Source of the DNA: JBEGQX01 sp041180805
Lineage (GTDB): Bacteria; Planctomycetota; Planctomycetia; Gemmatales; Gemmataceae
Reading direction: 5' to 3'
Assembly (NCBI GenBank): GCA_041180805.1
Contig: JBEGQX010000347.1
Location: forward strand, 1 to 5,559
Length of the DNA: 5,559 bases
Below the pieces are notes generated by a model. It had not been told where the DNA came from. It did no database searches and saw only the letters and a program-made list of their open reading frames with translations. Shown piece after piece: positions 1 through 5,559 of the stretch; within the stretch, counting starts at the first letter, position 1; each line of letters starts with the position of its first letter. The position numbers and the translations under genes are program-made.

Positions 1-1
1 A

Positions 2-1066
2 CGTCTTCAATGTGCCAAATGTCATAACCATCCGTTCGATAAATGGACCCAAGAAGATTATCATCGCTTCTCGGCCTTTTTTTCAAGAATCCAATATCAG
101 ATTCTGGAAAACAACAAGTCAGACAGATTGGATAAAAATGAATTTGTGGGGGAACAAATAGTTTGGAATGCCAGAACCGGATCCATTTCAGATCCGCGCA
201 CCAATAACCCCCTTACCCCGGCATTTCTTGCCGGTAATGCAATCACCAATTCAAATGAAAATTGGATCAAACAAATGGCGTATTGGACCACCAGCAAAGA
301 AAACCCATTCTTTGCACGGGCACAGGCAAACCGAATCTGGTTCCACCTAGTTGGAAAAGGAATAGTGGATCCTATAGACGATTTCAGAGAATCTAATTTG
401 CCCATTCAAGAAGAACTGCTTAATGCCCTTGCCAATTATTTAAAAGATAACAACTTCAGCTTAAAATCGCTGGTCAAATTAATAGTTCAGTCCAATGCTT
501 ACCAGGCAAGACCAAAAACAAACGGCGATCCAGACGACCTAGGAAATTTTGCGTTTGGTATAAGCAGGCCATTACAAGCGGAAGAATTATTTGATGGTAT
601 ATCCAAGGTGACCGGCAGCTCACCAAAGTTTTCAAATTATCCTGAAATATCGCGCGCCCATAGTATCCCTGGAGTGGGTGCAAAACTTGAAAGCAGGAGT
701 AAAAATAGTGATGTTTCTTCCATTAAATTCTTATTCTCGTTTGGAAAACCGGTTAGATCTTTAACCTGCGAATGCGAAAGACTTGATGACAATACCCTAG
801 GGCAAGCTTTTCACCTGATTTCCGGGGATCATATGCTTTCCATGATTACAAACCCAAACAATATAATAAGCACAATTGCCAACGATAAGGCCTCAAGAAA
901 AAGGAACCTTGATCATTTATTTTTGGAAGCTCTGGGAAGAATCCCCACAAAACATGAAATAGAAAAAGCCCTCCAGATTTTATCGGAAGGTAAAAACGAA
1001 CGGGAAGCCTGGGAAGATATTTACTGGGGTATTCTTAACAGCAAAGAATTCCTGATCAGGCAATAA
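2..1066 (+). CDS. DUF1549/DUF1553 (PSCyt2/PSD1) domain protein, 3' part, 5' end outside window
   Basis: This reading frame is open from base 2, so the gene starts upstream and 354 residues are visible. The first residues, CAKCHNHPFDKW (residues 4-15; bases 11-46), are the typical end of a DUF1549 (PSCyt2) domain, with a CxxCH motif that resembles a c-type haem site. A DUF1553 (PSD1) domain follows from about residue 70. It shows NPFFARAQANRIW (101-113), GKGIVDPIDDFRESN (118-132), a YQ pair near 167, RPLQAEELFDGIS (189-201), the conserved CECER (256-260) and a closing NSKEFL. The TTG at 128 is an internal codon and not the start. Family members are large exported planctomycete proteins of unknown biochemical role, usually paired with DUF1501 genes, as here. 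The stop lies 5 bases before the transglutaminase-like gene. Domain identity is firm; haem binding and function are not shown. Confidence 0.93.
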   Translation, partial: RLQCAKCHNHPFDKWTQEDYHRFSAFFSRIQYQILENNKSDRLDKNEFVGEQIVWNARTGSISDPRTNNPLTPAFLAGNAITNSNENWIKQMAYWTTSKENPFFARAQANRIWFHLVGKGIVDPIDDFRESNLPIQEELLNALANYLKDNNFSLKSLVKLIVQSNAYQARPKTNGDPDDLGNFAFGISRPLQAEELFDGISKVTGSSPKFSNYPEISRAHSIPGVGAKLESRSKNSDVSSIKFLFSFGKPVRSLTCECERLDDNTLGQAFHLISGDHMLSMITNPNNIISTIANDKASRKRNLDHLFLEALGRIPTKHEIEKALQILSEGKNEREAWEDIYWGILNSKEFLIRQ

Positions 1067-1071
1067 ATCTC

Positions 1072-2568
1072 ATGAAAAAATTACAATACACATTCATACT
1101 TGTTTTCTTTTTCGTTTACCTTGTTCCAAATGGGTTATCGCAAACGAAAAAGGATTTATTTGCGAATACTTTAAAGGAATACGCACAATCCCAAAAAGAA
1201 CAATCATTTTTGGGAAACTATATGGGTGGCAAAAAAGTGGGATGGGATTCAGAAATCTCGAAAATTATCCTATTTGAGGGCAAGGAGGCGCTAAAGTTAA
1301 CCCAGCAATCCTATTTCATAGCAAAGTTTGCTGGCCAAAAATCCGTCTCCCAGGAAACAATTGAAACCATCTATTCTTTGGATGGGCAGGGAGATATTCT
1401 CCAAGTTAATCAATTTCAAAATGAGAATGGATTTAAAAAAACCAAGAAGCTATTTATGGAAAATAACAAATACTTTTTAAAAAGCTCGTTTGATAAATCA
1501 ACTCAACAAAAAGAAGTTTCTAAACCCAAGGAAAACCTTTCCACACATCTCAAACTTGTTCAATGGTTAAATTCAGAATTAAAACCAGGCAGCGAATTTA
1601 GTTGTCATACAACCGCTTTGGAAGAAGACGATTTTAATGTTCCGACAAAATTCATTTTCAAAAAATATGAAATACAAGAAAAAGATGGAACCCGGGGATA
1701 TCCTGTTGTTGATCAAATTACCCATGGAGCAATATTTACCTCCGTACTTGATTACAAGGCAAATGTGATCCATGGACGCATGGGTAATTTATTGGAACTT
1801 CGAAAAGAAACGGAAATTCAAGCCAAGAAGATTCCTGAACCCATAGTGGATCTCATGGAAATATCCTCCATAAAGTTAGATAAACCATTGGGAGACCCAC
1901 GCTCGGTTGAATTTTTACGCCTTCAAGTTCAAGCAACCAATCAACTTGCTATCCCTGAATCCCATCGGCAAGTGGTTAAAATTATCGAGAACGACATTTA
2001 TGAAGTAATTTTGCTTAAAGATTACTTTTTAAAGCAACCATTCAAGCTACCTTTTGAAACTCGAAAGCTTTACTTGCAACCGACTAATAACATCACAAGT
2101 AATAGCCCAAAAATCACCAAAGTGGCCAAGGAAATCATTGGGGAAACCAAAGGTGAATTCGAAAAAGCTGCCAAATTGTGTAAATGGGTGTATGGAAAAT
2201 TAGATAAAACCATGGCTGCAAATAGCGAGAGCGCTTTAGAAGTGTTATCCAAAATGAAAGGGGATTGCACAGAACATTCCCTTTTGTTTGTTACTCTGGC
2301 CAGGAGCATTGGGATTCCCGCAAGGGAGGTAGGTGGATTGGCTTACATGGATTCTGACCCACCCCGCTTAGCCTGGCATGCCTGGGCCGAAATTTATGAT
2401 GGAAAACAATGGATTACCTGCGACCCTACCTGGAATCAGGTCTTGGTGGATGCCACTCACTGGAAATTCAGCGAAGGCCCAACTGATATGAATTGGCTTA
2501 ATGTGCTTGGTGGTTTGCAGGTAAAAGTCAAGGAATTCAAAAAATCTGATCCAAACAAACAGGATTAA
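1072..2568 (+). CDS. secreted transglutaminase-like domain protein
   Basis: The 498-residue product begins with a basic, hydrophobic leader (residues 1-23, two lysines then a Phe/Val/Leu-rich core), probably cut near GLS|Q, so it should be exported. Residues 24 to about 340 are a non-catalytic region with a GGKKVGW motif at 52-58. From memory, this kind of region precedes the catalytic domain in other secreted planctomycete and proteobacterial transglutaminase-like proteins. The transglutaminase-like core spans about 345-470: helix EKAAKLCKWVYGKL, then GDCTEHS with nucleophile Cys399, WHAWAEI with His436, and CDPTWN with Asp451. The Cys-His-Asp triad is intact. Such domains may crosslink, cleave or deamidate proteins or peptides, and the substrate cannot be read here. 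The ATG at 1072 fits the signal peptide. No strong Shine-Dalgarno is visible, so translation is probably coupled to the upstream gene 5 bases away. The DUF1501 gene follows after 2 bases. Confidence 0.9.
   Translation: MKKLQYTFILVFFFVYLVPNGLSQTKKDLFANTLKEYAQSQKEQSFLGNYMGGKKVGWDSEISKIILFEGKEALKLTQQSYFIAKFAGQKSVSQETIETIYSLDGQGDILQVNQFQNENGFKKTKKLFMENNKYFLKSSFDKSTQQKEVSKPKENLSTHLKLVQWLNSELKPGSEFSCHTTALEEDDFNVPTKFIFKKYEIQEKDGTRGYPVVDQITHGAIFTSVLDYKANVIHGRMGNLLELRKETEIQAKKIPEPIVDLMEISSIKLDKPLGDPRSVEFLRLQVQATNQLAIPESHRQVVKIIENDIYEVILLKDYFLKQPFKLPFETRKLYLQPTNNITSNSPKITKVAKEIIGETKGEFEKAAKLCKWVYGKLDKTMAANSESALEVLSKMKGDCTEHSLLFVTLARSIGIPAREVGGLAYMDSDPPRLAWHAWAEIYDGKQWITCDPTWNQVLVDATHWKFSEGPTDMNWLNVLGGLQVKVKEFKKSDPNKQD
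2561..2565 (+). promoter_or_regulatory. likely ribosome binding site of the DUF1501 gene
   Basis: AGGAT sits five bases before the ATG at 2571, inside the last codons of the transglutaminase-like gene. It supports that start, which is also the one that gives the twin-arginine leader. The match to the Shine-Dalgarno consensus is short. Confidence 0.5.
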
Positions 2569-2570
2569 AA

Positions 2571-3914
2571 ATGTTATCAAGGCGAAATTTTCTTACAAAT
2601 TCGGCAATTTTAAGCACAGGGTTCTATCCAGGCTTTGGAATGGGGTTCGAACGAAAAGCATCCCTTCCAAGCAAAGCCAAGGCTGTGATTTTTCTGCATC
2701 AATTTGGTGGGCCAAGCCAGATGGATACATTCGACATGAAGCCGAATGTTCCTGACGCTTACAGAAGTCCATATAAGCCAGTTCCTTCTTCCCTGGCCGG
2801 AGTTCCGATTTGTGAGATGATTTCGGGAATGGCACCCCTGATGAACAAGGTTACCATTATCCGAAGTGTTCACCATGAAATGAAGAATCATAATTCAGCA
2901 GGATATTACAGCCTTACGGGCTATTCCCCACCATCTGACGACCAACGGCTTCGGGATAGCAGGGATTTAGCACCCGCAATGGGTTCTATAGTGGACAAGC
3001 TAAGACCCGGTAAAGGTCCCATACCCAACTTCGTTTCTTTCCCCCATGTCATTCGCGATGGCTCTGTTACTCCAGGCCAGCATGCCAGCTTTCTTGGTAA
3101 ATCCCATGATCCTTTTTTCATTGGACAAGACCCCAATTCCATTGATTTCAAATTGCCGGAATTGGTGCTCCCCTCCTCTTTCACCAGCAAACGATTGGAA
3201 AACAGAAAGGAAATGATGCAGGCAATTGATGACACCAGCAAGCTGATTGAAAAATCCATCCGAGCGAAAGGAATTCAGGAAAATTTTGACCGGGCATTGG
3301 AAATGCTGCAGTCGAATCGTTTAAAAACCGCATTTGATTTATCATCTGAACCGGAATCTGTTCGAAAAAAATACGGACGCACCACCTATGGTCAAAGTTG
3401 CCTGCTCGCAAGAAGGTTGGTAGAGGCTGGAGTTTCTTTCGTAAATGTGTATTTTTCCCAATCAATTGGAGGTTGCGAGGGCGGGTGGGATACACACGGT
3501 TTTAATAATAAACCCATGTATCCAATCATGAAAAATCATCTATTGCCGATCACAAATCAAACACTTCCAACTTTGATCAGCGATCTGGAAGAAAGAGGAT
3601 TATTGGAAAGCACTCTTGTTTTTTGGGCAGGAGAGTTTGGCCGCACACCAAAGATCAACAATCTTTCCGGAAGGGACCACTGGCCCCAATGCTACACAGT
3701 GCTGATGGCTGGAGGGGGAATTAAGAAAGGTTTTGTTTATGGTTCCTCGGATTCCAAAGGAGCATTTCCAGCCCAGGACCCGGTAAGGCCGGAAGACTTG
3801 TCGGCAACCATTTACAATCAACTTGGAATTTCGCACAAAACCGAAATAAAGGACAACCTAAACAGGCCCCTTCCAATAAGCCCCGGAAAGGTGATCCAGG
3901 AAGTAATTGCCTGA
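2571..3914 (+). CDS. DUF1501 family protein with twin-arginine-type leader
   Basis: The 447-residue product is close to full family length. It opens with SRRNFL (residues 3-8), a good match to the twin-arginine export consensus, although the hydrophobic stretch that follows is weak and no clear AxA cleavage site is seen. DUF1501 landmarks appear in order: FLHQFGGPSQMDTFD (41-55), a His-rich SVHHEMKNHNSAGY (99-112), GGWDTHG (304-310), FWAGEFGRTP (351-360) and GRDHWP (367-372). A C-terminal region around PEDLSATIYNQLGI (407-420) follows. DUF1501 proteins are related to the sulfatase/alkaline phosphatase fold, and the conserved Asp and His residues may bind metal, but no activity is established. 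Placement behind a DUF1553 gene matches the usual partnership, although here a transglutaminase-like gene lies between them. It probably shares their transcript, given the 2-base gap. The stop is 8 bases from the convergent gltD stop. Confidence 0.93.
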   Translation: MLSRRNFLTNSAILSTGFYPGFGMGFERKASLPSKAKAVIFLHQFGGPSQMDTFDMKPNVPDAYRSPYKPVPSSLAGVPICEMISGMAPLMNKVTIIRSVHHEMKNHNSAGYYSLTGYSPPSDDQRLRDSRDLAPAMGSIVDKLRPGKGPIPNFVSFPHVIRDGSVTPGQHASFLGKSHDPFFIGQDPNSIDFKLPELVLPSSFTSKRLENRKEMMQAIDDTSKLIEKSIRAKGIQENFDRALEMLQSNRLKTAFDLSSEPESVRKKYGRTTYGQSCLLARRLVEAGVSFVNVYFSQSIGGCEGGWDTHGFNNKPMYPIMKNHLLPITNQTLPTLISDLEERGLLESTLVFWAGEFGRTPKINNLSGRDHWPQCYTVLMAGGGIKKGFVYGSSDSKGAFPAQDPVRPEDLSATIYNQLGISHKTEIKDNLNRPLPISPGKVIQEVIA

Positions 3915-3936
3915 TTCCACATTTATCTGACAGGCA
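3908..3936. terminator. possible weak bidirectional hairpin between convergent genes
   Basis: TGCCTG at 3908-3913 is complementary to CAGGCA at 3931-3936, giving a 6-base stem with a 17-base loop. It spans the stops of the DUF1501 gene and gltD. No T-tract follows on either strand and the loop is large, so this may be chance. It is the only symmetrical element at the junction, and no canonical terminator is present. Confidence 0.2.
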
Positions 3937-5404
3937 TACCAACCTGAATCAAAGAGGCGTCCCTCGCCTTGAGCTGGCTTGGCTTTCCAGTCAAGAATTC
4001 GTCAATTTCCCTGGCGGCCTCCCTTCCCTCGGCAATAGCCCACACAACTAAAGACTGTCCTCTTCGCGCATCGCCCGCGGCAAAAACCTTTGGATTGGTT
4101 GAACGATATTTTCCATTTGGGGTTGATATATTTCCGCGTTTGTCCAGCTCCAATCCCATGGTTTTGGGTAGCCCTTCCTCAGGTCCGGAAAAGCCTATGG
4201 CCAACAGAACCAAATCGCATGGGAACACAACATCTGTTCCACGAATTTCCTCAAATTGTCTTTCCCCGGTCTCATCGTAGTATTGGTTGACTCTAATGGC
4301 GTGCAATTCCTTCACATTACCCTGGGCATCACCAACAAACCTGGAAGATTTAATTTGCCAGTCCCTTCTTCCACCTTCCTCATGGGCAGGGGAAAGTTTC
4401 AAAACTTTGGGCCACATGGGCCAGGGAGTCTCAGGATTATAATTTTCCGGTGGGCGGGGATTGTAATCAATCTGGAGTATTGATTTGGCTCCCTGACGAT
4501 GACATGTACCAAGACAATCCGCGGCTGTGTCTCCACCACCAATAATCAGCACATTCTTACCAGTGGCAAGCAACTCACGGCCTTCGATTGGTTTGCCCAG
4601 CAGCCTACGATTCTGCTGAGTTAGGAATGGCATCGCGAATTCAATTCCTTTTAATTGTCGACCTTCAATTTTAAGATCCCTTGGTTTGCTAGCACCCACA
4701 GCAGAAAGGATCGCGTCGAATTTTTTGAGCAAATCTTTGGCATCAATATTCCCACCAACATCGGCGTTGGTCTGGAATTTCACCCCTTCGGCTTGGAGCT
4801 GTTCAATTCGGCGCTGAATGTAGAACTTTCCCATCTTAAAATCGGGGATACCGTAAATTAATAAGCCACCTAATTCATCATCTTTTTCAAATACAGTTAC
4901 GGCATGCCCCGCCCTTCGCAATTGCTGCGCTGCGGCAAGACCAGCAGGGCCGCTACCAATAATGGCAACAGACTTTCCAGTTTCCTTGGTAGGCCGAACG
5001 GGTTTTATCCAACCCATTTCCCAGCCTTTATCGACAATTGCAAGCTCAATATTTTTGATGGTAACAGCAGGAGTATTAATGGCAAGGACACAGGAAGCTT
5101 CACAGGGGGCTGGACAGGTTTTGCCGGTAAATTCAGGGAAGTTATTCGTGCTGTGCAATTCCTTGAGGGCTTCCTCCCACCTGTTTCGATGCACCAGGTC
5201 ATTCCAGTCGGGAATCAAGTTTCCCAGAGGACAACCCGTATGGCAAAACGGTACTCCGCAATCCATGCATCGTGAAGCCTGCGCACGGATGCTTTCCTCA
5301 GGGAAAGGTTGGTATATTTCGTCGTAATCTTTGATTCGCTGAAATACCGGCCTTGGGGTTGGCTTTTGCTGTTCGATATTTAAAAAACCTCTGGGGTCTG
5401 CCAT
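3923..5404 (-). CDS. gltD: glutamate synthase (NADPH) small subunit
   Basis: The 493-residue product is full length for the GltD family. It is the electron-input subunit of GOGAT: it takes hydride from NADPH onto FAD and passes electrons through iron-sulfur clusters to GltB, which forms glutamate from glutamine and 2-oxoglutarate in the cytoplasm. The N-terminal dihydropyrimidine-dehydrogenase-like domain has cluster cysteines 46, 49, 54 and 58 (CMDCGVPFCHTGC) and 97, 101 and 105 (CPAPCEASC). The FAD-binding glycine motif is IIGSGPAGLAAAQ (148-160), followed by ELGGLLIYGIPDFKM. The NADPH site is IIGGGDTAADC (287-297). The C-terminal FAD motif is VFAAGDARRGQSLVVWAIAEG (440-460). Start at 5404 is supported by AGGAAA five bases upstream. 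The gltB tail ends 47 bases upstream on the same strand, so the two form a gltBD operon. No cofactor residue looks missing. Confidence 0.97.
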   Translation of the reverse strand: MADPRGFLNIEQQKPTPRPVFQRIKDYDEIYQPFPEESIRAQASRCMDCGVPFCHTGCPLGNLIPDWNDLVHRNRWEEALKELHSTNNFPEFTGKTCPAPCEASCVLAINTPAVTIKNIELAIVDKGWEMGWIKPVRPTKETGKSVAIIGSGPAGLAAAQQLRRAGHAVTVFEKDDELGGLLIYGIPDFKMGKFYIQRRIEQLQAEGVKFQTNADVGGNIDAKDLLKKFDAILSAVGASKPRDLKIEGRQLKGIEFAMPFLTQQNRRLLGKPIEGRELLATGKNVLIIGGGDTAADCLGTCHRQGAKSILQIDYNPRPPENYNPETPWPMWPKVLKLSPAHEEGGRRDWQIKSSRFVGDAQGNVKELHAIRVNQYYDETGERQFEEIRGTDVVFPCDLVLLAIGFSGPEEGLPKTMGLELDKRGNISTPNGKYRSTNPKVFAAGDARRGQSLVVWAIAEGREAAREIDEFLTGKPSQLKARDASLIQVGMPVR

Positions 5405-5409
5405 GGCTG

Positions 5410-5415
5410 TTTCCT
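5410..5415 (-). promoter_or_regulatory. ribosome binding site of gltD
   Basis: Read on the minus strand, AGGAAA lies five bases before the ATG whose first base is 5404. Good sequence and spacing fix this start for gltD. It sits in the 47-base spacer after gltB (5405-5451), where I see no convincing promoter or terminator, consistent with cotranscription. Confidence 0.7.
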
Positions 5416-5451
5416 AATGCGTTCCTGAGTCGGTATTAATTAAGTATTGAA

Positions 5452-5559
5452 CTATCCGTTCACAAGTTCCCACTGCCTTTGGGCAACTCTCTTTTGTTCA
5501 AGAACCCTTCTGTAATCCTTGGGGAAGACTTTCTTGAAGTGCGACAAAGCAGTAGAAAA
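5452..5559 (-). CDS. gltB: glutamate synthase large subunit, C-terminal 35 residues only
   Basis: On the minus strand an open frame enters from the right edge and ends at a TAG at 5452-5454. It encodes 35 residues containing FKKVFPKDYRRVLEQKR, then AQRQWELVNG before the stop. A Phe-x-Lys-Val-x-Pro-Lys/Arg-Asp-Tyr-x-Arg-Val-Leu segment is, from memory, typical of the extreme C-terminus of bacterial GltB. The position, directly upstream of gltD on the same strand, makes the call strong despite the short length. GltB carries the glutaminase and FMN-dependent synthase sites, all of which lie outside this window. The reading frame has no interruption in the visible part. Confidence 0.82.
   Translation of the reverse strand, partial: FSTALSHFKKVFPKDYRRVLEQKRVAQRQWELVNG

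Noticed and set aside
128..130. TTG as a start codon for the DUF1553 protein
   Set aside because: The frame stays open upstream to base 2 and encodes the conserved CAKCHNHPFDKW segment, so the true start is outside the window.
178..196. Inverted repeat CGGATC / GATCCG with a 7-base loop
   Set aside because: It is a 6-base stem inside the coding sequence of the DUF1553 gene with no T-tract, so chance is the simpler explanation.
97..405. Minus-strand open frame of 102 codons opposite the DUF1553 gene
   Set aside because: The plus strand clearly encodes conserved DUF1549/DUF1553 motifs over the same bases, so the reverse frame is incidental.
2593..3495. Minus-strand open frames of 80 to 112 codons opposite the DUF1501 gene
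   Set aside because: They are shadows of a conserved plus-strand gene, overlap one another and have no domain-like sequence.
4904..5327. Open plus-strand frames of about 120 codons opposite gltD
   Set aside because: They lie wholly antisense to the well-conserved N-terminal half of gltD, overlap each other in different frames and encode no recognisable motif.
5436..5443. Palindrome TTAATTAA in the gltB-gltD spacer
   Set aside because: It is short and AT-only in an AT-rich spacer, and nothing around it suggests an operator or promoter.

Overview
The window carries part of a planctomycete-type chromosome. The left two thirds hold a tight plus-strand cluster of exported proteins. These are the 3' part of a DUF1549/DUF1553 (planctomycete cytochrome-like PSCyt2/PSD1) gene, a secreted transglutaminase-like protein, and a DUF1501 protein with a twin-arginine-type leader. 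Paired DUF1553 and DUF1501 genes are a hallmark of Planctomycetota and are also found in other PVC bacteria and some Bacteroidota. Planctomycetota is therefore the best guess, and phylum is as far as I would go. Base composition is moderate to AT-rich: hand-counted 60-base lines range from about 25% G+C in the transglutaminase gene to about 48% in gltD.

Layout: DUF1549/DUF1553 partial CDS (2-1066, +), transglutaminase-like CDS (1072-2568, +), DUF1501 CDS (2571-3914, +), then on the minus strand gltD (3923-5404) and the last 35 codons of gltB (5452-5559). The gaps within the plus-strand cluster are 5 and 2 bases, so it is almost certainly one transcript with coupled translation. It meets the gltBD operon tail to tail with only 8 bases between stop codons. 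No stretch above 300 bases lacks a gene. I saw no tRNA, rRNA, CRISPR array, insertion sequence or long repeat.

How the genes may work together: gltB and gltD encode the large and small subunits of NADPH-dependent glutamate synthase (GOGAT), which makes glutamate from glutamine and 2-oxoglutarate. The plus-strand cluster encodes three proteins expected outside the cytoplasm. DUF1549/DUF1553 and DUF1501 proteins are usually neighbours and presumably act together on an unknown extracytoplasmic substrate. Here a protein with an intact Cys-His-Asp transglutaminase/protease-like triad lies between them, which is the most notable point in the window. I found no clear evidence of an entirely new system; this three-gene arrangement is the best candidate for follow-up.
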